From: Microbacterium sp. SA39
GTDB taxonomy: Bacteria > Actinomycetota > Actinomycetes > Actinomycetales > Microbacteriaceae
DNA: 64,000 nt
NCBI RefSeq assembly: GCF_000967865.1
Contig: NZ_JXRU01000034.1
Coordinates: 1-64,000 of the forward strand
Direction: 5' to 3'
The notes beneath the pieces were generated by a model that was not told where the DNA came from, did no database searches, and worked only from the letters and a program-made list of their open reading frames with translations. Position numbers and translations under genes: made by a program. This document shows positions 1 to 6,084 of the stretch, one piece after another; the stretch's first letter is position 1, and every line of letters starts with the position of its first letter.

Positions 1-114
1 GTGGGAGGGCGTAGGGGCACCTCAGCAACATATCGGCGTTTCGGGAATTCACCGGCGGCGCCCTTCGTTCCACTCATATGCAATTGCATGGACCTTGGAA
101 AGGACCTCATCGGT

Positions 115-681
115 ATGACCACTTATAACGTCGGCTTCCTCGTCGGCAGCATCTCCTCGAACTCGATCAACCGCCGGCTCGCCCGCGCGCTGGTGAAGCT
201 CGCCCCGCAGGCCGACCTGCAGCTCACCGAGATCCCGATCGCGGACCTGCCCTTCTACTCGGCCGATCATGACAACGCGATCCCCGCCGAGGCAGCCGAG
301 TTCAAGCAGAGGATCGAGGCATCCGACGCGATCATCCTCGTCACGCCCGAGTACAACCGCTCCCTGCCCGGCGTGCTGAAGAACGCGCTCGACACCGCGA
401 GCCGCCCGTGGGGAGACAACAGCTTCGCCGGCAAGCCGTCTGCGGTCATCGGTGGTTCGATCGGCCCGATCGGCACGGCCGTCGCCCAGCAGCAGCTCCG
501 TTCGATCCTGTCGTTCCTCGCCTCGCCCGAGCTGTCGCAGCCCGAGGCGTACATCCACATGCGCGACGGACTCTTCACCGAAGACGGCGAGGTCACCGAC
601 GACTCGACCGTCGAGTTCCTCGTCTCGTGGCTGAAGGCCGTGCACACGCACGTCGCGAAGTCGCTCAGCCCCGTCACCTGA
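115..681 (+). CDS. NADPH-dependent FMN reductase (flavodoxin-like)
   Basis: Predicted 188-aa cytoplasmic flavin reductase of the NADPH-dependent FMN reductase family, which transfers electrons from NAD(P)H to FMN, azo dyes or quinones. The N-terminal strand runs into the phosphate loop GSISSNSINRRLA (about residues 11-23). The family signature VTPEYNRSLPGVLKNALD follows near residue 80, and GGSIGPIGT lines the flavin site. I chose ATG 115 because a GGAAAGG ribosome-binding site lies just upstream; the reading frame is open back to base 1, but that stretch does not look like this family. A strong terminator follows, so the gene appears monocistronic. The physiological substrate cannot be told from sequence. 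Confidence 0.9.
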   Translation: MTTYNVGFLVGSISSNSINRRLARALVKLAPQADLQLTEIPIADLPFYSADHDNAIPAEAAEFKQRIEASDAIILVTPEYNRSLPGVLKNALDTASRPWGDNSFAGKPSAVIGGSIGPIGTAVAQQQLRSILSFLASPELSQPEAYIHMRDGLFTEDGEVTDDSTVEFLVSWLKAVHTHVAKSLSPVT

Positions 682-702
682 GTAGACGGCGCATCTGACG
701 CA

Positions 703-733
703 GAAGGGGCTCGCGCATCGCGCGAGCCCCTTC
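703..733. terminator. Bidirectional hairpin terminator
   Basis: A perfect 14-bp stem (703-716 with 720-733) closes a 3-base loop. It sits between the convergent ends of the FMN reductase and the MFS transporter. One end begins GAAGGGG and the other ends CCCCTTC, so the same hairpin can serve both strands. Confidence 0.85.
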
Positions 734-747
734 CGTCGCTCCGGGTA

Positions 748-2145
748 TCAGCGGGGACCGTGATCGGATGCCGCGGCTTCGGCGGGCGCCGCTTCGGCCG
801 GGTTCCGCCGGATGCCGATCCACGACACCACTCCACCGAGCACGAGCAGCGCGGCGGTGACCCAGGCGGCGTTGTGGAACCCGCCGAGGTCGAGCGCCCC
901 GCCGACGATCGTCGACAGCATCGCGACGACGAGCAGACCGGCGACGCGTGACACCGCGTTGTTCACGGCCGAGGCGATGCCGGAATGCTTCTCGTCGATG
1001 GCGCCGAGAATCGCCGCGGTCAGTGGCGCGACCGTGAGGGACAGGCCGAGACCCATCACGATCATGGCCGGAAGCACCTGCCACCAGTAGTCGAAGTCCG
1101 CACCGACCGTGAGCAGCAGCAGCGCGCCGACCGCCATGATGATCGGCCCGACCGTCATGAAGATGCGCGGACCCCAGCGTCCGGCCCAGGCTCCGGCGCG
1201 CGAACTGAGCAGGATCATCAGGATCGTCATGGGCAGGCTCGCGAGCCCTGCTGCCGTGGCGCTGAGTCCCGCGCCCTGCTGCAGGTAGACGCCGACCACG
1301 AAGCCGTTCAGCGACAGCGCGGCGTACACGAACAGCGTCGCGAGGTTGCCCCACCCGAAGTCGCGCACGCGGAACAGCCACAGCGGCATGAGCGGTGCCT
1401 CGGACGTACGCTGCCGCCAGAGGAACAGCCCGAAGAGGGCAGCGCCGATCACGGCGGGAAGCCAGATCGCCGGGGACTGCCAGCCGAGGTTGGGCTGCTC
1501 GATCAGCGCGAACACCACGGCTCCGAGACCGACGGCGCACAGCGCCCCGCTCCACCAGTCGACCTTCACGGTGCGCTCGTGCTCGGGCAGATGCAGGCGG
1601 GCGAGCAGCAGGAGCGTGATCGCGATGGGCACGACGTTGATGAGGAACACCAGGCGCCACGACAGGAAGTCGACGAACAATCCGCCGAGCAGGGGTCCGA
1701 CGAGCATCGCGCCGGTGGTGAAGGCCGTCCACACGCCGATCGCCCTGGCCTGCACGTCGGCGCGCATGGTGGCCGTGATCAGCGCCAGAGAACTCGGCAC
1801 GAGGAGTGCCCCGGCGGCGCCCTGCGCCGCACGCGCGATGATCAGAGTCAGCGGGTCGCAGGCTGCCGCGACCGCGATGGATGCCACGCCGAAGGCGATG
1901 AGGCCGATGCGCATCACGAGCACGCGGCCGTAGGCATCCGACACCGACCCGGCCAGCAGGATCAGCGCGCTCAGCGTGATGAGGTAGGCGTCGACCACCC
2001 ACTGCTGGGTCGTGATGCCGCCGCCGATCTCACGACTGATCGCCGGAAGGGCGACGTTGACGACGGTGCCGTCGAGGAAGGTGACGAAGGAGGCGAGCAC
2101 CGCGATCGAGATCACGAGTCGCTGGGAGGGGGCGAAGGATGCCAC
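748..2145 (-). CDS. MFS transporter, EmrB/QacA (DHA2) type drug exporter
   Basis: 465-aa multi-pass inner-membrane protein of the major facilitator superfamily, most like proton-driven multidrug exporters. Residues 24-34 carry the DHA2-type motif LDGTVVNVALP. Motif A-like SDAYGRVLVMRIG follows near residue 67, and the motif-C region near 140 includes GPLLGGLFVDF. Hydrophobic helices fill the protein up to a short Ala/Glu tail. The start is GTG 2145, set by a TAGTCT -10 box exactly six bases upstream, so the mRNA is probably leaderless. The substrate is unknown. Confidence 0.9.
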   Translation of the reverse strand: MASFAPSQRLVISIAVLASFVTFLDGTVVNVALPAISREIGGGITTQQWVVDAYLITLSALILLAGSVSDAYGRVLVMRIGLIAFGVASIAVAAACDPLTLIIARAAQGAAGALLVPSSLALITATMRADVQARAIGVWTAFTTGAMLVGPLLGGLFVDFLSWRLVFLINVVPIAITLLLLARLHLPEHERTVKVDWWSGALCAVGLGAVVFALIEQPNLGWQSPAIWLPAVIGAALFGLFLWRQRTSEAPLMPLWLFRVRDFGWGNLATLFVYAALSLNGFVVGVYLQQGAGLSATAAGLASLPMTILMILLSSRAGAWAGRWGPRIFMTVGPIIMAVGALLLLTVGADFDYWWQVLPAMIVMGLGLSLTVAPLTAAILGAIDEKHSGIASAVNNAVSRVAGLLVVAMLSTIVGGALDLGGFHNAAWVTAALLVLGGVVSWIGIRRNPAEAAPAEAAASDHGPR

Positions 2146-2151
2146 AGGCCG

Positions 2152-2157
2152 AGACTA
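2152..2157 (-). promoter_or_regulatory. -10 box (TAGTCT) of leaderless MFS gene
   Basis: TAGTCT on the minus strand is followed by exactly six bases and then the GTG start at 2145. This spacing recurs at many genes in the window. Confidence 0.6.
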
Positions 2158-2189
2158 CTCCCGGCGGCGGACACCGGGGCCGGAGCGGG

Positions 2190-3290
2190 TCACGTCGTAG
2201 GCGACGATTCCCCACCCGGGATCGGCGTAGGGGTTCCGGCGCGCAGGAGCGCGGCGAGCCCTGGCGTCCCGTCGTGTTCGAAGGCGCGGCGCTGCCTGGT
2301 CGCCCCGGTGCCCTCGGCGCGCAGCCGTGCGAGGCGATCCGTCACGTAGTCGACGTCACCGAATTCCTGGAGAGCGGGTGCGGCTGCCTCCTGCATCCGT
2401 TCGACGACCGTCCAGGCATCGGAGGCCTCGCCGGTCGTGGGATCCAGGATGCGCGCATCCATCCCCCATCGCGCGGCGTTCCAGAGCGAGGCGTCGATCG
2501 CGTCGGTGCGGTCGTGGCGGAGCGAACGGTCGTCAGCGGCCGCGAGCGCGCGGCAGAACAGCGCGGCGAAGACGGAATCCTCGGGGTCCAGCTGCGCGTC
2601 GAAGACCCGCACCTCGACGGTGGGGAAGCGCTCCGACAGCCGCACCGCCCAGGAGAGCGACGAGGTCTCGCCGATCGCATCGAGATCGAGCAGCATCCGG
2701 GATTCGGCGCGGTAGTCGTCGAGATCGTCGAAGTGCGGAGGGCACCACGAAGACGGAAGCCGGCGGATCAGGATGCTGCGCCAGCTGGCGAAACTCGTGT
2801 CGAGGCCGTTCGCGAACGGGCTGTTCCCGCTGATCGCGAGCAGCGCGGGGAGCCAGCCGCGCAGGCGGTTGAGCACGCGCACGCGCTCCTCCTCGTCGGT
2901 CACCTCCACGTGCACGTGCAACCCGTCGACCTCGTGGTCGCGGCTGAGATGACCCAGGCGGCGCGCGACATCGTCGTAGTGCGGCGAGGGTGAGATGACC
3001 GAGGAGCGCGTGGTCGCGAACGGATGGCCGGTGGCGGCGGCGATCGCCTGCTGCTCCTTCGCGTGCCATCCCACGAGAGCGCGGAGGTGGCGAACCTGGG
3101 TCTCGGCATCCTCCCGGCTGAGCACGGGTTCGGTCGCCGTCTCCAGCTGGGAGGTCAGATACTCGGCGGTGACCGTGCCGCCGGTGCGGAGCCGGGTGAA
3201 GCGCTCACGTGTGCCGTCGGCCATGCCGATCGGCACGAGGGCCTCTTCGTCGAGAAGGAGGAACTCCTCTTCGATGCCGAAACGCGCCAT
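2190..3290 (-). CDS. YbdK-type carboxylate-amine ligase (glutamate-cysteine ligase family 2)
   Basis: 366-aa ATP-dependent ligase of the GCS2/YbdK family, which joins a carboxylate to an amine; some members have weak gamma-glutamyl-cysteine ligase activity. The family N-terminus RFGIEEEFLLLD is at residues 3-14, the conserved VDGLHVHVEV strand near 117, and FDAQLDPEDS near 240. An in-frame TTG lies one codon upstream of the chosen ATG. The gene starts 7 bases after the stop of the DUF7218 gene, so the two are probably co-transcribed. The true substrate is not predictable. Confidence 0.87.
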   Translation of the reverse strand: MARFGIEEEFLLLDEEALVPIGMADGTRERFTRLRTGGTVTAEYLTSQLETATEPVLSREDAETQVRHLRALVGWHAKEQQAIAAATGHPFATTRSSVISPSPHYDDVARRLGHLSRDHEVDGLHVHVEVTDEEERVRVLNRLRGWLPALLAISGNSPFANGLDTSFASWRSILIRRLPSSWCPPHFDDLDDYRAESRMLLDLDAIGETSSLSWAVRLSERFPTVEVRVFDAQLDPEDSVFAALFCRALAAADDRSLRHDRTDAIDASLWNAARWGMDARILDPTTGEASDAWTVVERMQEAAAPALQEFGDVDYVTDRLARLRAEGTGATRQRRAFEHDGTPGLAALLRAGTPTPIPGGESSPTT

Positions 3291-3297
3291 CAAGCGC

Positions 3298-3564
3298 TCA
3301 GTGGTTCCGGAGAGCGGAGATGAGGTCGGACTTCCGCTTCTTGCTGTAGCCGGTGATCCCGATCTCCTTGGCGCGCTTCTTCAGCTCAGGGACGGTCCAG
3401 TCGTCGTAGTCGCCGGATTCTCCACCGCGTCGACCGACCGCCTTGCGTCCGTCGCGAGCCGCGGCATTGGAGATGCGCGCCGCCTTCTCCTTGGATGCTC
3501 CGTCGTCGCGAAGCTCCTCGTAGAGCTTCGGATCCTTGAGGGTATTGTTGCGTGGTCCTGGCAT
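3298..3564 (-). CDS. DUF7218 family protein with Rho-N/SAP-like C-terminus
   Basis: 88-aa basic protein. The first half (PGPRNNTLKDPKLYEELR, then KEKAARISNAAARDGRK) is a charged helical segment typical of small actinobacterial stress-associated proteins. The second half (YDDWTVPELKKRAKEIGITG then SKKRKSDLISALRNH) matches the helix-extension-helix fold of Rho N-terminal/SAP nucleic-acid-binding modules. A GGAGGAGA ribosome-binding site supports the ATG at 3564. It probably binds DNA or RNA, but its function is unknown. It leads a likely two-gene operon with the YbdK-type ligase. Confidence 0.8.
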   Translation of the reverse strand: MPGPRNNTLKDPKLYEELRDDGASKEKAARISNAAARDGRKAVGRRGGESGDYDDWTVPELKKRAKEIGITGYSKKRKSDLISALRNH

Positions 3565-3714
3565 GATCCGTGTCTCCTCCCGACGGAACCTGAGAAATCC
3601 CTGAGTCATGGCACCTGAGAGGTACCTGAGTCAACCCCCTGCCGGGGAGAGCCGTACGTGGCTACGTTTGTTCGCTGTAGACGGGCGCACTGTGCCCCGG
3701 CGAAAGGAAATCTG

Positions 3715-3879
3715 ATGAACATTCTGCTGATCATCGTCATCGTCGTCGCTGTGATCCTCGCGATCACCGGCGGACTCGTGCAGTCGCTTCAGTTCCTGCT
3801 CTGGGTAGGACTGGTCCTGCTGGCCATCGCCGTGATCGCTTGGCTGATCCGCGCGATCAGTGGGAGCCGACGGGCTTGA
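3715..3879 (+). CDS. Small hydrophobic membrane protein (54 aa)
   Basis: 54-aa protein made of two hydrophobic helices (about residues 1-18 and 24-46) ending in a basic RAISGSRRA tail, so the C-terminus is probably cytoplasmic. The ATG is preceded by GAAAGGAAA at good spacing. It lies between the DUF7218 gene and csbD and shares a terminator with csbD, which suggests an envelope-stress role. I do not recognise a named family. Confidence 0.7.
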   Translation: MNILLIIVIVVAVILAITGGLVQSLQFLLWVGLVLLAIAVIAWLIRAISGSRRA

Positions 3880-3885
3880 CCTCAG

Positions 3886-3919
3886 CAAGTGAGGCCCGCC
3901 CGCCGGCGGGTCTCACTTG
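3886..3919. terminator. Hairpin terminator shared by convergent genes
   Basis: 15-bp stem (3886-3900 with 3905-3919, one G-T pair) and a 4-base loop. It lies after the small membrane protein gene and overlaps the last codons and stop of csbD on the other strand. Confidence 0.8.
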
Positions 3920-4098
3920 TCGAACGCGTTCTTGGCGGCGTCCTTGACGTTCTCGCCGGCCTGCTTCACGTCCGCCTTGGCCTGGTCGCCCTTGCCCTCG
4001 GCTTCGAGTCGCTCGTTGTCGGTGACCTTGCCGACGCCTTCCTTGACCTTGCCTCCGGCCTTCTCCGCGGCGTTCTTCATGTCATCTGCAGCACTCAT
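3913..4098 (-). CDS. CsbD family stress-response protein
   Basis: 61-aa hydrophilic Lys/Ala/Glu-rich protein. It carries the CsbD pattern: DMKNAAEKAGGKVKEGVGK, then TDNERLEAEGKGDQ, then a second amphipathic KADVKQAGENVKDAAKNA repeat. CsbD is a general-stress protein of unknown mechanism, induced in Bacillus by SigB and phosphate starvation. The start at 4098 is preceded by an AGGAGAG ribosome-binding site. The last codons overlap the terminator hairpin. Confidence 0.9.
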   Translation of the reverse strand: MSAADDMKNAAEKAGGKVKEGVGKVTDNERLEAEGKGDQAKADVKQAGENVKDAAKNAFDK

Positions 4099-4233
4099 GT
4101 CGTGCTCCTCTCCTAGACGGATCGATTGCACTCACACCCTCGCAAATCCCCGGCGAGACAGCCAAGGGATTGACTTTCGCCGGATGCCGTGTCAGCGACG
4201 ACACCCCGTCGACGTGAGCCGGTCGAAGGACTA

Positions 4234-4247
4234 GCCTGGCGCCAGGC
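4234..4247. promoter_or_regulatory. Perfect 14-bp palindrome upstream of the Met/Cys-rich gene
   Basis: GCCTGGCGCCAGGC lies 43 bases before the start of the Met/Cys-rich copper-storage-like gene. It could be an operator or a short hairpin. It does not match the CsoR consensus I know. Confidence 0.3.
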
Positions 4248-4289
4248 GGGTGCCCTGCCCGCGGACCTCGATGAAGGAAGCGGTGTGCG

Positions 4290-4694
4290 ATGGATTCGAT
4301 GATGATGGGCGCCATGTCCAAGAACATGGAGTCGATGACCGACGACATGGCGATGATGGACATGTCTCTCATGCAGGCGTGCATGGATGCGTGCGCGGCC
4401 TGCGAGCAGGCGTGCACCGTGTGCTCGACTCAGCTGATGGACTGCGCCCCGGCGTGCATGAATTGTGCTGACATGTGCAACACCATGATGCGTTCGATGA
4501 TGCGGATGCAGGGCATGAACCCGGCCTCACTGATGTCTATGCTCAACGCCTGTATCGCGATGTGCCAGCTGTGCATGGACGAATGCATGCGCCACGCCGA
4601 GCACAGCGAGGTCTGCCGGATGTGCGCTCAGGCCTGCCAGGCGTGCATGGACGCCTGCATGGACATGAAGAACATGATGATGGCGAGCGTCTGA
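4290..4694 (+). CDS. Met- and Cys-rich copper-storage-like four-helix protein (Csp/DUF326-like)
   Basis: 134-aa protein with 18 Cys and 34 Met by my count. The Cys residues occur in CxxxC and CxxC spacing along predicted helices (ACMDACAACEQACTVC, then CMNCADMC, ACIAMCQLCMDEC, VCRMCAQACQACMDAC). This is the pattern of Csp copper-storage proteins, whose four-helix bundle is lined with thiols binding many Cu(I) ions. The Met-dense N-terminus (MMMGAM, MAMMDMSLM) and C-terminus (KNMMMASV) are extra. There is no signal peptide, so it should be cytosolic. ATG 4290 has a GAAGGAAG site upstream. Confidence 0.8.
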   Translation: MDSMMMGAMSKNMESMTDDMAMMDMSLMQACMDACAACEQACTVCSTQLMDCAPACMNCADMCNTMMRSMMRMQGMNPASLMSMLNACIAMCQLCMDECMRHAEHSEVCRMCAQACQACMDACMDMKNMMMASV

Positions 4695-4704
4695 CCCGCA
4701 CTCC

Positions 4705-4770
4705 CGGTCGTTGAGCGACACTTCGACTCGCTGCGCTCGCTCAGTGCGGGTCTCCGCGAGACGAAACGCC
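4705..4770. repeat. Family-A interspersed repeat (divergent copy)
   Basis: It begins CGGTCGTTGAGCGA and ends GAGACGAAACGCC, the two ends of the family-A repeat found intact near 15.7, 18.7, 24.9 and 40.4 kb. The middle is diverged. It lies between the convergent ends of the Met/Cys-rich gene and the next gene. Confidence 0.65.
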
Positions 4771-4777
4771 TCGAGGT

Positions 4778-5125
4778 TCAGGCCGCGGCGACGTTGAACT
4801 GCGTGCGTCCGACGGCGAGCACGCCGTAGCGTTCGTGCAGGGCGACGGGCGTGCCGACGGGCGCTTCGAGCGCGGCGCCCGAGCCGTTCCACAGCGCGTG
4901 CCCGGCGCCGTCGAGGCTGCGCACGAGAAGAACCCCGGACGCGGCATCCGCCGACTCGACGATGGCGTCAACCCATCCGGCCGGTGTCGCCGACGCGATG
5001 CGCGCCTGGATCAGGTGCAGGGCATGGCCCGGTGCGAACGAGGAGCACCGGTCACCGTGCTGGCACATGCACGCCGCACGCTCACGCACCGGGAGGGGCG
5101 AAAGGCGGTTCAGTGGCGTGGACAC
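4778..5125 (-). CDS. Hypothetical protein with CMCQHGDRC motif
   Basis: 115-aa protein of unknown function. It has a Cys/His cluster near residue 19 (CMCQHGDRC), which could bind a metal, then a mostly beta region with no membrane helices. The start is GTG 5125 behind an AAGGAGA site. Three tandem 11-bp repeats lie directly upstream. I do not recognise a family. Confidence 0.65.
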   Translation of the reverse strand: MSTPLNRLSPLPVRERAACMCQHGDRCSSFAPGHALHLIQARIASATPAGWVDAIVESADAASGVLLVRSLDGAGHALWNGSGAALEAPVGTPVALHERYGVLAVGRTQFNVAAA

Positions 5126-5141
5126 GGTGGTCTCCTTCGAA

Positions 5142-5174
5142 GTTCGGGCGTTGTTCGGGCGTGGTTCGGGCGTT
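5142..5174. repeat. Three tandem 11-bp repeats upstream of the 115-aa gene
   Basis: The unit GTTCGGGCGTK occurs three times head-to-tail with an 11-base period, about one helical turn. It begins 16 bases upstream of the GTG at 5125, so it may be a row of protein-binding sites. Confidence 0.55.
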
Positions 5175-5241
5175 CCGGAAAGCGTAGGTCGCCTTCCGCG
5201 GAGCCGGTAGGCGCACCGACACGGAGTGAAACAAACGGGTG

Positions 5242-5247
5242 TAGTCT
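5242..5247 (+). promoter_or_regulatory. -10 box (TAGTCT) ahead of the FBP gene
   Basis: TAGTCT followed by exactly six bases and a GTG at 5254. It is the most likely promoter for the FBP gene, whose ATG lies 203 bases further on, leaving an unusually long leader. Confidence 0.5.
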
Positions 5248-5253
5248 CGCGGG

Positions 5254-5328
5254 GTGCTGTTTTCGATGAGTGCCCTCGCAGGGCAGAACGGAGCCGCGGG
5301 CGCCTTCAGCGCCGCGGACAGAGGCTGA
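5254..5328 (+). CDS. Possible leaderless leader peptide (24 codons)
   Basis: A reading frame MLFSMSALAGQNGAAGAFSA plus four residues opens at a GTG exactly six bases after the TAGTCT box and ends 121 bases before the FBP gene. The start spacing matches leaderless genes in the window. The peptide resembles nothing I know. It may be a regulatory leader, or chance. Confidence 0.3.
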   Translation: MLFSMSALAGQNGAAGAFSAADRG

Positions 5329-5449
5329 CTTCCAGCCGGTGACGGAACCCCGTCCCCGGAGCTGCGTCGTACCCGGCATCCGAGTCCGGGAGCATCCTCA
5401 CTCCGATCGATCCGCCCCTTGCGGCGACCACACCGAAAGCACTTCTCTC

Positions 5450-5935
5450 ATGCGTCCCATCGACGAGCGCGGCATCCGCGCCTCCTTCATCAACGCCTCT
5501 CGCAAAGAGGTCTCCGACGTGACCCTTCCCACCGGCTTCGCGGACCTCGACTTCGACAAGCTCGACTATGTCGGTTGGACCGATCCGAAGCTGCCCCGAC
5601 GCGCGTATGTCGTCGCCTGGGTCGACGACGAACCGGTCGGCGTCGTCCTGCAGCGGGCCGAGCAGCGCGTCCTCGCGCGAGCACAGTGCTCCTGGTGCGA
5701 GGACGTCACTCTCCGCAACGACGTGCAACTCTTCGTGGCCCGCAAGGCCGGTCCCGCCGGTCGTAAGGGCGACTCGGTCGGCAACCTCGCCTGTGCGGAC
5801 TTGGGCTGCTCGAAGACCGTGCGGAGGCTGCCGCCGCTGGCCTACCAGGGGTATGACCGCGAGCTCGCGCGCGAGATGCGCATCCTGCGCCTGCAGGAGC
5901 ACGTGACCGGGTTCCTCCGCGAGGTCGCGGGGTAG
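5450..5935 (+). CDS. FBP-domain zinc-finger protein (EF-G-binding, FusB-like C-terminal domain)
   Basis: 161-aa protein with the FBP C-terminal treble-clef domain, known from FusB-type proteins that bind elongation factor G and release it from stalled ribosomes. Likely zinc ligands are CSWC near residue 79 and CADLGC near 116, followed by RRLPPLAYQGYDRELA. The helical part of FusB is reduced to a short N-terminus. ATG 5450 opens the recognisable protein. A link to translation is inferred from family only. Confidence 0.8.
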   Translation: MRPIDERGIRASFINASRKEVSDVTLPTGFADLDFDKLDYVGWTDPKLPRRAYVVAWVDDEPVGVVLQRAEQRVLARAQCSWCEDVTLRNDVQLFVARKAGPAGRKGDSVGNLACADLGCSKTVRRLPPLAYQGYDRELAREMRILRLQEHVTGFLREVAG

Positions 5936-5966
5936 GTCGCGCGACCTACCGCTGCACGAGTCGCCG

Positions 5967-6045
5967 CACTCGGGAGGAGATCTGCGCTTCGGAGGGTCGG
6001 ATTTCCTGATTCCGTCCTCCGAAGCGCAGATATCCTCCGCAGTGC
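5967..6045. repeat. Long imperfect inverted repeat, copy 1 of a two-copy element
   Basis: 30-base arms (about 27 paired; 5967-5995 with 6016-6045) around a 20-base loop, between convergent FBP and GH3 genes. The right arm is nearly identical to one at 12858-12890. It may end transcription of both genes, though no T-tract is present. Confidence 0.7.
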
Positions 6046-6084
6046 TTGCCGCTCAGGCGCCCGTGGGTGGGTGCCGCCTCCGCG

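Noticed and set aside
4213..4230. Family-B repeat upstream of the Met/Cys-rich gene
   Set aside because: GTGAGCCGGTCGAAGGA resembles the core but is too short and mismatched to call with confidence.
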